A stretch of 64,000 bases of DNA from Oleiagrimonas sp963817755 (GCA_963817755.1 CAWFPB010000005.1:62001-126000), one strand, 5' to 3'; positions 18,310 through 26,920 are shown, numbered from the stretch's first letter. Made by a program: numbers and translations. Notes: generated by a model not told the origin, from the sequence alone.

Positions 18310-18370
18310 CACAAAAAACCCGCTTGCTGTTAAATGAAAATTAATCTACTGTAGATCAAGACGATACAGC
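18310..18370 (+). promoter_or_regulatory. AT-rich promoter region before the SPFH-like gene
   Basis: A clearly AT-rich stretch in GC-rich surroundings. A candidate promoter is TTGCTG (18324-18329), 17-base spacer, TACTGT (18347-18352); the -10 is weak (three of six matches). The overlapping CTACTGTAG is a short dyad that could bind a regulator. It lies 70-110 bases before the gene at 18424. Confidence 0.35.
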
Positions 18371-18423
18371 CTGATTTGCAGCCAAACCTCAAGAGCTGAT
18401 TTCAAGTCACGGATTTACAAGAC

Positions 18424-18879
18424 ATGCCCGCCTCAATTGCCCTGGTCTTCCTGCTCGTCTTCAGCGCCCTGACGCTGGGCATGTCGGTCAAGCGCATCCC
18501 CGAGGGCCAGGTCTACACGCTGCGCCGCATGGGTCACGCCTCCCCGCGCCTGCTGCAGCCGGGCACGCACTGGGTCTGGCCGGTGCTCGAGCACGTCACC
18601 CACCGCATCAGCCTGGTCGGCCATACCCTGCAACTGGATGCCGGCGACGCCCTGCCGCACGGCACCATCTTCTGGCAGGTGCTCGAACCCGAACGCGCCG
18701 ATGCCGTCATCGACCAGGCCGAATCGATGATCCGCAGTCACCTGCACCGTACCGACGCCCGGCCGGAGGCTTTCGCCGACGCCGCCGCGCGCGATGCGGC
18801 CATCAAGCGCCAGCTCAACGAGGCCCTCGCCAAGCACGGTATCCTGGTCACCCGGGTACGGCTGGGCAGCACTGCCTGA
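18424..18879 (+). CDS. Short SPFH/band-7-like membrane protein
   Basis: A 151-residue protein with an N-terminal membrane segment (residues 3-21) and then KRIPEGQVYTLRRMG and LQPGTHWVWPVLEHVTHRIS, which resemble the beginning of stomatin/prohibitin (SPFH) domains. The usual long alpha-helical C-terminus is missing: it ends AIKRQLNEALAKHGILVTRV, where the SPFH domain itself ends. So it is either a minimal SPFH protein or an ancestrally truncated one; it has no frameshift. It precedes rsmG by 80 bases in the same direction. Function is unknown. Confidence 0.68.
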   Translation: MPASIALVFLLVFSALTLGMSVKRIPEGQVYTLRRMGHASPRLLQPGTHWVWPVLEHVTHRISLVGHTLQLDAGDALPHGTIFWQVLEPERADAVIDQAESMIRSHLHRTDARPEAFADAAARDAAIKRQLNEALAKHGILVTRVRLGSTA

Positions 18880-18958
18880 AACCGGAGCGCACTGGAACTA
18901 CCGCCGCGACCCGGGGATACTTGCCGGTTCCATCCGCCGTACGCCCGGTGAACCGCGC

Positions 18959-19594
18959 ATGCAACGCGCCGCCCTGCAACGACAACTCGACGACGGCATT
19001 GCCGCACTGGGTCAGGACCTGCCGGCCGATGCGCGGTCACGCCTGATCGACTTCATCGAGCTGCTGATGCGCTGGAACGCGGCCTACAACCTCACCGCGG
19101 TGCGCGATCCGCGGGACATGGTGACCCGCCACCTGCTCGACTCGCTGGCCATCGCGCCCCATGTGCGCGGCGCGACCCTGGCCGATATCGGCAGCGGCGC
19201 CGGCCTGCCCGGCCTGGTGCTGGCCATCGCCGCGCCGCAGCGCAGGGTCACCCTGATCGACACCAACGGCAAGAAGTGCCGCTTCCAGCGCGAGGCGGTG
19301 CGCCACCTGGGCCTGGACAACGTCGAGGTCATCCACGGCCGGGTTGAGGACGTGCGCGGAAGCTACGAGTGCATCACCGCACGCGCCTTCGCCAGCCTGG
19401 CCGACATGCTTTCCTGGGCCGGCCACCTGCTGGCGCCGAACGGCTGCTGGCTGGCCATGAAGGGCCGCCGACCGGACGACGAGCTGGTCGCCCTGCCCCC
19501 CGGCTTCCGCCTGGCAAGCGAACATGTACTGCACGTGCCCGGCCTGGACGCCGAGCGCCATCTGCTGGTCCTGGCACGATCCGGGGCGGCGTGA
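18959..19594 (+). CDS. rsmG: 16S rRNA (guanine-527-N7)-methyltransferase
   Basis: A 211-residue RsmG (GidB) that methylates G527 of 16S rRNA with S-adenosylmethionine. The SAM-binding motif LADIGSGAGLPGLVLAIA and acid-ended strand RVTLIDTNGKKCRF are clear, as is NLTAVRDP near the N-terminus. It is followed after 82 bases by parA and parB, the classical gene order near many bacterial replication origins, although mnmG is not present upstream here. The start at 18959 gives MQRAALQRQLDDGIAAL, of normal length. Confidence 0.96.
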   Translation: MQRAALQRQLDDGIAALGQDLPADARSRLIDFIELLMRWNAAYNLTAVRDPRDMVTRHLLDSLAIAPHVRGATLADIGSGAGLPGLVLAIAAPQRRVTLIDTNGKKCRFQREAVRHLGLDNVEVIHGRVEDVRGSYECITARAFASLADMLSWAGHLLAPNGCWLAMKGRRPDDELVALPPGFRLASEHVLHVPGLDAERHLLVLARSGAA

Positions 19595-19676
19595 TGGTAC
19601 GCTTCGATTCCCCGCCCGTGTCGACCGCGCGCTCCGGCGCGTCCGATCCGGCGGCAGCCACGTTTGCGAGGGGAGC

Positions 19677-20471
19677 ATGACCCGCATCATTGCGATCGCC
19701 AATCAGAAGGGCGGCGTGGGCAAGACCACCACCGCCGTCAACCTCGCCGCTTCGCTGGCCGAAGCGCGGCGCAAGGTGCTGCTGGTCGACCTCGATCCGC
19801 AGGGCAACGCCACCATGGCCTCGGGCGTCGACAAGGACGAGGCCAAGCCCAACGGCTGCGACGTGCTGCTCGAGGAAGCCAGCCTCGATGAAGCCATCAT
19901 CCATACCGAGGCCGGTTTCGACCTGCTGCCCGGCAACGGCGACCTGACCGCCGCCGAGCTGAAACTGATGGATGCCATCGCGCGCGAGTCGCGTCTGGCC
20001 GAACAGCTGGACAAGCTGGACGACCGCTACCACACCATCCTCATCGACTGCCCACCCACGTTGCACCTGCTCACGCTCAACGCGCTGACCGCGGCCGACG
20101 GCGTGCTGATCCCGGTGCAGTGCGAATACTTCGCGCTGGAGGGCCTGTCCAGCCTGCTCGACACCGTGCGCGCGGTGCAGCAGCGACTGAATCCGAAACT
20201 GCAGATCGAAGGCCTGCTGCGCACCATGTACGACGTGCGCAACAACCTCGGCAACGAGGTCTCGGCGCAGCTGACCAAGCACTTCGGCGAAAAGGTGCTG
20301 CGCTCGATCATCCCGCGCAACGTGCGCCTGGCCGAGGCGCCCAGCCACGGCCTGCCCATCAATTTGTACGACCGCGGCTCGCGCGGCGCGATCGCCTACC
20401 TCGGGCTGGCCGGCGAGATGATCCGCCGCGAGCGCAACGCGCAGCCTTCCGCCCCACCGGCGACCCACTAG
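19677..20471 (+). CDS. parA: Chromosome-partitioning ATPase ParA (Soj)
   Basis: A 264-residue ParA/Soj ATPase that works with ParB and DNA to segregate the chromosome. It begins TRIIAIANQKGGVGKTTTAV, containing the deviant Walker A KGGVGKTT, and has VLLVDLDPQGN (Walker A') and IDCPPTL. The length is that of chromosomal ParA without an N-terminal HTH. GAGGGG lies just upstream of the ATG. The stop codon overlaps the ribosome-binding site of parB. Confidence 0.97.
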   Translation: MTRIIAIANQKGGVGKTTTAVNLAASLAEARRKVLLVDLDPQGNATMASGVDKDEAKPNGCDVLLEEASLDEAIIHTEAGFDLLPGNGDLTAAELKLMDAIARESRLAEQLDKLDDRYHTILIDCPPTLHLLTLNALTAADGVLIPVQCEYFALEGLSSLLDTVRAVQQRLNPKLQIEGLLRTMYDVRNNLGNEVSAQLTKHFGEKVLRSIIPRNVRLAEAPSHGLPINLYDRGSRGAIAYLGLAGEMIRRERNAQPSAPPATH

Positions 20472-20485
20472 GAGATTTCCCGATC

Positions 20486-21361
20486 ATGGCGGCCAAGAAA
20501 CGTGGACTCGGACGCGGCCTCGACGCGCTGCTCGGCAGCGAGGAAGGCGGCGCCACGCGCGAAGGCGGCAGGGCCGAGGGCGAACTGCGTACCCTGCCGA
20601 TCCACCAGATCGGCCCGGGCAAATACCAGCCGCGCCAGCACTGGAACGAGGACGCGCTGGCCGAACTGGCCGACTCGATCCGCGCCCAGGGCCTGATCCA
20701 GCCGGTGGTGGTGCGCGCCATGGGGCGCAACAAGTACGAACTGATCGCCGGCGAGCGCCGCTGGCGCGCGGCGCAGAAGGCCGGTCTGGACGAACTGCCG
20801 GCGCTGGTGCGCGAGGTGCCCGAGCAGTCGGTGCTGGCGATGGCGCTGATCGAGAACATCCAGCGCCAGGAGCTGACCGCGCTGGAAGAGGCCCACGCGC
20901 TGCAGCGCCTGATCGACGAATTCGACCTGACCCACGCCAAGGCCGCCGAGGCGGTGGGCCGCTCGCGCGCGGCGGTGTCCAACCTGCTGCGCCTGCTGGA
21001 CATGCCCGGACCGATCCGCACGCTGCTCGACGAGGGCAAGCTGGAGATGGGCCATGCCCGTGCCCTGCTGACGCTGGAGGAGAGCCTGGCGGTACCGCTG
21101 GCACGCCAGGCTTCGCGCCTGGGCTGGTCGGTGCGCGAACTGGAGGAGGCCGCGCGCCGCGCCCAGGACGGCAGCGGCAAGAAGGCCAAGGCCGGGGCCC
21201 CGGCACCACGCAATCCGGATGTCGAGCGCCTGGAGAACGAGCTGGCCGAGAAATTCGCCACCCGCGTGCAACTGGCGCACGGGCGCGGCGGCAAGGGCAA
21301 GCTGGTCATCCACTACCACAGCCTGGATGAGCTGGACGGCATCCTGGGCAAGATGCGCTGA
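20486..21361 (+). CDS. parB: Chromosome-partitioning protein ParB
   Basis: A 291-residue ParB, the parS-binding CTPase. KKRGLGRGLDALLGSEE is the typical N-terminus that contacts ParA. IGPGKYQPRQHW and GERRWRAAQKAG form the CTP/ParB-box motifs, followed by the HTH region THAKAAEAVGRSRAAVSNLL and a C-terminal dimer domain. It begins 14 bases after parA with AGGAG overlapping the parA stop. No parS sequence was noticed in this window. Confidence 0.97.
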   Translation: MAAKKRGLGRGLDALLGSEEGGATREGGRAEGELRTLPIHQIGPGKYQPRQHWNEDALAELADSIRAQGLIQPVVVRAMGRNKYELIAGERRWRAAQKAGLDELPALVREVPEQSVLAMALIENIQRQELTALEEAHALQRLIDEFDLTHAKAAEAVGRSRAAVSNLLRLLDMPGPIRTLLDEGKLEMGHARALLTLEESLAVPLARQASRLGWSVRELEEAARRAQDGSGKKAKAGAPAPRNPDVERLENELAEKFATRVQLAHGRGGKGKLVIHYHSLDELDGILGKMR

Positions 21362-21454
21362 CGCGGCCCGCCCGGTGCGACCCGGCGTTGAAAGATGCAA
21401 CGGCCTTCCCCGGTCTTGTCTCCTGAACGCCGCCATGAAGCCGAATCGCCCCGC

Positions 21455-21967
21455 GTGAATGCCCGCCAGCACCAGTTCGAGGCCCTGACCCGCGCCCATG
21501 CCGCGGACCTGTTCCGTTTCGCCTGGTGGCTGTGCGGCCAGGAGGCGCTGGCCCAGGACCTGGTGCAGGAAACCATGCTGCGCGCCTGGAAGAACCTGGA
21601 CAGCCTGCGCGACGCCGCCGCGGCCAAGCCGTGGTTGCTGACCATCCTGCGCCGCGAACACGCACGCCTGTACGAACGCAAGCGCCTGGACCTGGTCGAG
21701 ATCGACGACAACGTGGCCGAAAACGCGGCCTGGGCCGATCCCGAACGCCAGGGCCGCACCGCCGAGATCCGACGCGCCATGTGGAAACTGCCGAAGAAAT
21801 ACCGCGAACCGCTGCTGCTGCAGACCCTGGGCGGATTCAGCTGCGAGGAAATCGCTGCCGAGCTGGGCGAAAAGCCCGGCGCGGTCATGACCCAGCTGTT
21901 CCGTGCCCGGCACAAGCTCAAGGACCTGCTCGACGACGACCGGGAGGCCACGCATGGACTGTCTTGA
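21455..21967 (+). CDS. ECF-type RNA polymerase sigma factor
   Basis: A 170-residue sigma-70 family ECF factor. Region 2 is HAADLFRFAWWLCGQEALAQ with LVQETMLRAWKNLDSL; region 4 is LPKKYREPLLLQTLGGFSCE with an HTH that ends AVMTQLFRARHKLK. I chose the GTG at 21455 because VNARQHQFEALTRAH is a natural ECF start; an ATG at 21395 would add 20 unconserved residues. The 3' end overlaps the DUF3379 anti-sigma gene by 14 bases, indicating coupled expression. Target promoters are not known; the downstream lipid operon is a candidate. Confidence 0.88.
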   Translation: MNARQHQFEALTRAHAADLFRFAWWLCGQEALAQDLVQETMLRAWKNLDSLRDAAAAKPWLLTILRREHARLYERKRLDLVEIDDNVAENAAWADPERQGRTAEIRRAMWKLPKKYREPLLLQTLGGFSCEEIAAELGEKPGAVMTQLFRARHKLKDLLDDDREATHGLS

Positions 21968-22694
21968 ATTCCGCCGCCACCTCGCCGCCACGCCGCGCTC
22001 GAGCGACCCGGGGATGGAAGCGCACCGTCGCGGCTGCCCGGCCTGCCGGGCGGCCTGGGAGCAGGCCCAGTCCTTCGAGAACGAACTGCTGGACGCGCTG
22101 CACGTTCCCGCCCCCGAAGGGCTGGCCGAGCGCATCGTGCTGGCCCAGGCCACCGGACGCCGCCAGCGGATCGGGCGCGGACGTCGCGCGCTGCTGGCCA
22201 TCGCCGCCTCGCTGCTGGTGGCGATGGGGGTGGGCGGCATTGCCTGGCAGCACCTGGACGCGCACTCGCTGCCGGCCCTGGCGGTCGCGCACATGCCGCC
22301 GGAGATCCATTCGCTGGACCTGACCCGGCCGTTGACCGCACAGACCATCGACGCCGGTTTCGCCGGCCGCGATCTCGTGCTGCGCGGACCGGCACCGGCC
22401 GACACCACCTACGTGCACGACTGCATGGTGGGCAAGTACGAGGCGGTGCACCTGGTGACCCGCCGCGACGGCGAGCCGGTGGTGGTGCTGTACCTGCCGG
22501 ACAAGCGCGTGGCCAAGGCCCGCGACTTCCGCCGCCAGGGCTGGGTGGGCCGCACCATGCCGCTGGGCTCGGGCTCGTTGGTGCTGCTGACCAACCGCGG
22601 CAACCGCGCACCGTTCCACGCCCTGGCCCGCGAGTGGCAGCGTGCCATCGAGGGCCCGGCCGCATCGCTGCAGCGAGCACCGCTGGCGCCCTGA
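21954..22694 (+). CDS. DUF3379 membrane protein, probable anti-sigma factor
   Basis: A 246-residue protein matching DUF3379. It starts MDCLEFRRHLAATPRSSD and has H22-x3-C-x2-C (HRRGCPAC), a zinc-finger arrangement typical of ZAS anti-sigma factors. A single membrane helix follows (about residues 80-98) and then a periplasmic domain. Overlap with the sigma gene and this architecture suggest it holds the sigma factor at the membrane and responds to an envelope signal. The periplasmic domain carries no recognisable ligand motif. Confidence 0.82.
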   Translation: MDCLEFRRHLAATPRSSDPGMEAHRRGCPACRAAWEQAQSFENELLDALHVPAPEGLAERIVLAQATGRRQRIGRGRRALLAIAASLLVAMGVGGIAWQHLDAHSLPALAVAHMPPEIHSLDLTRPLTAQTIDAGFAGRDLVLRGPAPADTTYVHDCMVGKYEAVHLVTRRDGEPVVVLYLPDKRVAKARDFRRQGWVGRTMPLGSGSLVLLTNRGNRAPFHALAREWQRAIEGPAASLQRAPLAP

Positions 22695-22780
22695 GACCCG
22701 ACGACGCCCCATCCAAACGCGGTCCACGTTGACGCTATGATGTCCGGGCGCATACCCGCGCATGACCGGAGGGGGACGGC

Positions 22781-23392
22781 ATGCCCAGTGTCTACGACAT
22801 CAAACCGCGCTTCCAGGCGCTCCTGCGGCCCTTGGTGCGACGCATGGCCGATGCCGGCGTGCGCGCCAACCAGGTCACCGTGGCCGCCATGCTCGCGTCG
22901 GTTGCGGTCGGCCTGGTCATCGGGCTGGCCGGCGACGCGCGGCGCGCAGTGTGGTGGCTGCTGCCGGCCTGGCTGCTGGCGCGCATGGCGCTGAACGCCA
23001 TCGACGGCATGCTGGCGCGCGAGCACGACCAGGCCTCGGCGCTGGGCGCGATCCTCAACGAACTGGGCGACGTGGTCGCCGACGCCGGACTGTACCTGCC
23101 GCTGGCGCTGACCTCGCTGTTCGCGCCGTGGCCGATGACGCTGTTCGTGCTGGCCGCCGTGCTGACCGAAATGACCGGCGTGATCGGGGTCCAGATCGGC
23201 GCCTCGCGCCGCTACGAGGGCCCCATGGGCAAGAGCGACCGCGCGCTGGTGTTCGGCCTTCTCGGCCTGCTGCTGGCGCTGGGCGTGCCCGGCGGGCGCT
23301 GGATCGACCCGCTGGTGTGGGTGCTGGCCGCGCTGTGCGCGCTGACCGTGCTCAACCGCGCCCGCCAAGCCCTGCGCGAGGTGCACGGGTGA
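22781..23392 (+). CDS. CDP-alcohol phosphatidyltransferase, YnbA-like
   Basis: A 203-residue multi-pass membrane enzyme with the full CDP-alcohol motif DG-x2-AR-x8-G-x3-D-x3-D, read in NAIDGMLAREHDQASALGAI and NELGDVVADAG. The sequences YDIKPRFQALLRP, MLAREHDQASALGAILNELG and GPMGKSDRALVFGL resemble E. coli YnbA closely, rather than PgsA or PssA. It probably makes a phospholipid from CDP-diacylglycerol and an unidentified alcohol. GGAGG precedes the ATG. Its TGA overlaps the GTG of the next gene, starting a tightly packed lipid operon of four genes. Confidence 0.88.
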   Translation: MPSVYDIKPRFQALLRPLVRRMADAGVRANQVTVAAMLASVAVGLVIGLAGDARRAVWWLLPAWLLARMALNAIDGMLAREHDQASALGAILNELGDVVADAGLYLPLALTSLFAPWPMTLFVLAAVLTEMTGVIGVQIGASRRYEGPMGKSDRALVFGLLGLLLALGVPGGRWIDPLVWVLAALCALTVLNRARQALREVHG

Positions 23393-23964
23393 GGGACGCG
23401 CGCCCGTACGCGGCGTGCCACGAGCCGCGCCTGTACCTGTCCGCGTTCGCCTGGGGCGTGGCCGAGTCCACGCTGTTCTTCGTGGTCCCCGACGTACTGC
23501 TGACCTGGATCGCGCTGCGCGACCGGCGGCGCGCCCTGGATGCCTGCCTGGCGGCGACCGCCGGAACGATCTGCGGCGGGCTGCTGATGGCCATGCTCGG
23601 CCAAGCCCATCCGCACGCCATGCACGCCTGGCTGGACCGGGTGCCGGCGGTCAATGCACACCTGATCGACCAGGCCCGCCAGGCCATGCACCGGCACGGC
23701 GGTTTGGCGCTGGTCGAGGGCGCCTTCTCCGGCGTGCCGTACAAGCTGTTCGCGGGCCAGGCGCACGCCGGCGGCCTGTCGTTGCCGGCCCTGCTGATCT
23801 GGACCGTGCCGGCGCGCCTGTCGCGCTTCGTCCTCCTGACCCTGGTGGCCAACGCGGTGGCGCGCTGGCTGCGCCCACGCACGCATCACGGCGTGGTCGT
23901 GGCGCTGTGGGCACTGGCCTGGAGCGTCCACTACGCGCTGTACTGGTCGCTCATGCACTTCTGA
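23389..23964 (+). CDS. YqaA/DedA-related membrane protein
   Basis: A 191-residue integral membrane protein starting at GTG inside the GTGA overlap with the upstream gene. Features such as AFAWGVAESTLFFVVPDVLL, GAFSGVPYKLFAGQAH and WTVPARLSRFVLLTLV resemble the DedA/SNARE-associated family as in E. coli YqaA, including the conserved pattern of an arginine before a hydrophobic helix. DedA proteins move phospholipids or undecaprenyl phosphate between leaflets, which fits this lipid operon. The similarity is distant. Confidence 0.68.
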   Translation: MRDARPYAACHEPRLYLSAFAWGVAESTLFFVVPDVLLTWIALRDRRRALDACLAATAGTICGGLLMAMLGQAHPHAMHAWLDRVPAVNAHLIDQARQAMHRHGGLALVEGAFSGVPYKLFAGQAHAGGLSLPALLIWTVPARLSRFVLLTLVANAVARWLRPRTHHGVVVALWALAWSVHYALYWSLMHF

Positions 23965-23986
23965 CCGCCTCGTCCGGGAGTCCTCC

Positions 23987-24607
23987 ATGCTCGAACCGAT
24001 CGTTGCCCGCAGCCTGACCGGCTTCATCCAGCTCCTGACCGGCACACGCGCCCTGTGGCGCGGCTGCGAACCGGCGCGGGGTCGCCGGGTGTATTTCGGC
24101 AACCACACCAGCCACGGCGATTTCGTGATGATCTGGTCGGCCCTGCCGCCGAAGCTGCGAGCGCATGTGCGTCCGGTGGCGGCGGCCGAGTACTGGCGCG
24201 ACGGCGCGCTGCGCCGCTACCTGATCCGGCGCGTGTTCCACGGCGTGCTGGTCGAGCGCAACGCGGCCGAACGCGAGCGCGACCCGATCGCCGACATGGC
24301 CGCGGCGATCGAGGACGGCGCCTCGCTGATCCTGTTCCCCGAAGGCACGCGCAACCTCGGCGAGGGCGTGATGCCGTTCAAGAGCGGCCTGTACCGCCTG
24401 GCCGAGCGCTGTCCGGACCTGGAGCTGGTGCCGGTGTGGCTGGACAACCTCAAGCGGGTCATGCCCAAGGGCCGACTGATCCCGCTTCCGCTGCTGTGCA
24501 CGGTCACCTTCGGCACACCGCTGCACCTGGCCGAGGGCGAGGACAAAACCGCGTTCCTGGAGCGCGCACGCGAAGCACTGCTGGCACTGGCGCCGGAGGA
24601 GCACTGA
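23987..24607 (+). CDS. 1-acyl-glycerol-3-phosphate acyltransferase (PlsC family)
   Basis: A 206-residue acyltransferase with H-x4-D in NHTSHGDFVMIW and FPEGTRN, the catalytic and glycerol-phosphate-binding motifs of PlsC. It lies 22 bases after the DedA-like gene, with GGAG before the ATG, and just before the CdsA-like gene, so it likely makes phosphatidic acid for that enzyme. It could be a second, operon-specific PlsC; the housekeeping copy would be elsewhere. Confidence 0.9.
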   Translation: MLEPIVARSLTGFIQLLTGTRALWRGCEPARGRRVYFGNHTSHGDFVMIWSALPPKLRAHVRPVAAAEYWRDGALRRYLIRRVFHGVLVERNAAERERDPIADMAAAIEDGASLILFPEGTRNLGEGVMPFKSGLYRLAERCPDLELVPVWLDNLKRVMPKGRLIPLPLLCTVTFGTPLHLAEGEDKTAFLERAREALLALAPEEH

Positions 24608-24609
24608 TC

Positions 24610-25548
24610 ATGGATTCGAAGTCCCAGGCCATCTGGCTGTTCGTCGGCATCGGCGCGGTTCTGCTGGTGGCCACCGTCATCGGCCGGCTGCTGGCGCTGC
24701 GCGCCGGAACCGGTGCGCGCGCCACCGTCGACAACCTCAACGCGCGCATCAACGCCTGGTGGGTCATGGCCGGCCTGATCGGCCTGGCCTTCGTGTTCGG
24801 CCGCCACGGCGTGCTGGTGCTGTTTTTCGGCATCTCGTTGTTGGCGCTGCGCGAGTTCATCACCCTGCTGCCCACGCGGCGCGGCGACTACTGGGAACTG
24901 GTGGCCGCGTTCTACGTGGTGCTGCCGGTGCAGTACGTGCTGATCGACATCGGATGGTACGGGCTGTTCGCGATCTTCATCCCGGTCTACGCTTTCCTGC
25001 TGCTGCCGATCCTGGCCGCCTCGGGCGGCGACACCACGCACTACCTGGAGCGCACGGCCAAGGTGCAGTGGGGGCTGATGATCAGCGTGTACTGCATCTC
25101 CCACGTGCCGGCGCTGCTGACCCTGCACATCCCCGGCTACGCACACCGCCAGCTGCTGCTGATCGCCTTCCTGGTGATCGTGGTGCAGTCCTCGGACGTG
25201 CTGCAGTACGTGTGGGGCAAGCTCGCCGGCAGGCACAAGATCGCGCCCTCGCTGTCGCCCTCCAAGACCTGGGAGGGCTTCGTCGGCGGCATCGCCTCGG
25301 CCTCGCTGCTGGGCGGCGCGCTGTGGTGGATCACGCCGTTCGGTTTCTGGCCGGCCGTGGGCATGGCCCTGGTGATCAACCTGATGGGCTTCCTCGGCGG
25401 CCTGGTGATGTCGGCGATCAAGCGCGACCGCGGCATCAAGGACTGGGGCCACCTGATCGAGGGCCACGGCGGCGTGCTCGACCGCCTCGACTCGGTATGT
25501 TTCGCCGCCCCGGTGTTCTTCCACCTCACGCGCTATTTCTGGCAGTAG
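24610..25548 (+). CDS. Phosphatidate cytidylyltransferase, YnbB-like CdsA
   Basis: A 312-residue multi-pass protein that makes CDP-diacylglycerol from phosphatidate and CTP. The CdsA signature is in SPSKTWEGFVGG and in the C-terminal KRDRGIKDWGHLIEGHGGVL-DRLDS. The N-terminal half (NARINAWWVMAGL, LALREFITLLPTRR, VQWGLMISVYCISH) is closer to E. coli YnbB than to housekeeping CdsA. It starts 2 bases after the PlsC stop. With the YnbA-like enzyme it gives a complete route from lysophosphatidate to a CDP-alcohol-derived lipid. Confidence 0.92.
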   Translation: MDSKSQAIWLFVGIGAVLLVATVIGRLLALRAGTGARATVDNLNARINAWWVMAGLIGLAFVFGRHGVLVLFFGISLLALREFITLLPTRRGDYWELVAAFYVVLPVQYVLIDIGWYGLFAIFIPVYAFLLLPILAASGGDTTHYLERTAKVQWGLMISVYCISHVPALLTLHIPGYAHRQLLLIAFLVIVVQSSDVLQYVWGKLAGRHKIAPSLSPSKTWEGFVGGIASASLLGGALWWITPFGFWPAVGMALVINLMGFLGGLVMSAIKRDRGIKDWGHLIEGHGGVLDRLDSVCFAAPVFFHLTRYFWQ

Positions 25549-25568
25549 GACGGGCACGGTCCACCATC

Positions 25569-25586
25569 GGAACGCGACAGCGTTCC
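25569..25586. terminator. Small hairpin between convergent CdsA-like and DoxX genes
   Basis: GGAACG and CGTTCC form a 6-bp stem with loop CGACAG. It lies in the 83-base gap between converging operons. No T run follows, so intrinsic termination is uncertain. Confidence 0.3.
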
Positions 25587-25631
25587 ATGCCGGGCCCGCA
25601 TGAAGGTCCGCGCAGGCGGACACAGACCGAC

Positions 25632-26120
25632 CTACGCCGGTCGCCTTGCGTGTGGCCGGATCCAGCGGTCCAGCAGCGCATCCAGCGACCAGCGCCCGGC
25701 GCCCAGAGCCACCAGGGCCAGAAGCATCAGGCCCCAGGCCTTGTGGTCGGAAAAATCGCTGCCGGCCAGGCCGTGCCAGAACCCGTGCGGCCACAGGGCC
25801 GGATAGGAAATCACGGCAACCAGGTTGTAGACGAACAGGAACGCGGCCATCGCCCGGGTGCCCAGCCCCAGGGCCAGGAACCAGGGCACGATCAGCTCGA
25901 CCCAGGTTGCCATCGCGGCGGCGAAGGCCACCGGTAGCAGCGGCACGTGGTACTCCTCGGTGAACAGGTACAGGGTGCTGTCGGGACTGTCGATCTTGAC
26001 CACCCCGGCGCGCCAGAAGGCCAGTGCGACGAACAGGCGCAACAGCAACAGGACCAGCGGCGTCAGGTGTTCGAGCCGGGCGGTGAGGCGCGCCCACGTG
26101 GACAGGATGCGGGCGTTCAT
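25632..26120 (-). CDS. DoxX family membrane protein of the bufferin operon
   Basis: A 162-residue four-helix DoxX protein: LVLLLLRLFVALAFWRAGVV is the family's first helix with the R-x-x-VALAFWRAGVVKI pattern, followed by ATWVELIVPWFLALG and a helix ending KAWGLMLLALVALGAG. DoxX proteins commonly close bufferin operons; their role is thought to be redox or membrane-related but is not established. Its ATG overlaps the bufC stop by 4 bases (ATGA), so it is the last gene of the bufA1-bufB-bufC-doxX unit. Confidence 0.85.
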   Translation of the reverse strand: MNARILSTWARLTARLEHLTPLVLLLLRLFVALAFWRAGVVKIDSPDSTLYLFTEEYHVPLLPVAFAAAMATWVELIVPWFLALGLGTRAMAAFLFVYNLVAVISYPALWPHGFWHGLAGSDFSDHKAWGLMLLALVALGAGRWSLDALLDRWIRPHARRPA

Positions 26121-26920
26121 GGTCGGGGCTCCGAAGCCGCCGGCGATGCCGGCGTGGTGGTGATACGGGCGATCAAGTCGAAGTCGAGCAACGGCTGCAG
26201 GCAGGCCATCAGGTGCGCCGGTGCGTGCTCGCCGGCCAGCGCGTCGGACAACGACTGTCCACGGCCCAGGGCCTGCACGAAGGCGGCGCGCTCGGCGTCC
26301 AGCGCCTGCATGTGCACGCGCGTGTCGCGACGCCACAGCAGCACGCACTGGCCGGGGCCGTCCGGATCCGGCACGTCGCCATGCGGGTCCAGCGCCCAGG
26401 TCCACAGGTCCAGCACCGGATTTCCGGTGCCCAGCACCCGTACGTGTGGCTGCAGGAGCAGATGGATCGATTCATCCGGGGCCTGCTGCAATTCCTGCAG
26501 CAGTTGCGGGGCCGCAACGTGCGCAGCCTGCACCGCCAGAAGCGATTCCTGGCGCAACCATTCCAGTCGCGCCACGCCGAACAGCCATGGATAGGCCGCC
26601 GTCTCCGGCTGCGCCCGCACGAACTCGGGAAAATCGCGTCCGAAGCCCTGCAGGTTGCCGCTGTCACTGCCGCGGCGAGCGGTGTAGCGCGTGGCCAGGC
26701 CGTCGAAGCTGTCCGCACCCACCAGCGCGCGCAGTGCCGGATACACCGCCTCCAGGGCCTCGACATGGATGGCGAAACCGGCGTTGCGGTAGATCGCCAG
26801 GCGCGCGGCCGGATCGATGCCGCGCGCGGCGATCCACGGCGTCAGCGTATCCGCTTCGCCGCCCACCAGTGCGGCGGCGAATGCGCGTTGCAGTTCAGGC
26901 AGGGACGGGGCGTGTCGCAT
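26117..26920 (-). CDS. bufC: BufC/HvfC-type partner protein (DUF2063)
   Basis: A 267-residue protein with an N-terminal DUF2063 domain: LPELQRAFAAALVGGE, RLAIYRNAGFAIHVEALEAVYPALRALVGADSF. In MNIO systems the DUF2063 protein is the partner that works with the DUF692 enzyme in modifying the precursor peptide. It overlaps the bufB gene by 26 bases (26895-26920) and doxX by 4 bases, so the three are translationally linked. Its own catalytic role is unclear. Confidence 0.88.
   Translation of the reverse strand: MRHAPSLPELQRAFAAALVGGEADTLTPWIAARGIDPAARLAIYRNAGFAIHVEALEAVYPALRALVGADSFDGLATRYTARRGSDSGNLQGFGRDFPEFVRAQPETAAYPWLFGVARLEWLRQESLLAVQAAHVAAPQLLQELQQAPDESIHLLLQPHVRVLGTGNPVLDLWTWALDPHGDVPDPDGPGQCVLLWRRDTRVHMQALDAERAAFVQALGRGQSLSDALAGEHAPAHLMACLQPLLDFDLIARITTTPASPAASEPRP

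Noticed and set aside
18959..21361. A parS site near rsmG-parA-parB
   Set aside because: No TGTTTCACGTGAAACA-like sequence was seen in this region; parS may lie elsewhere.
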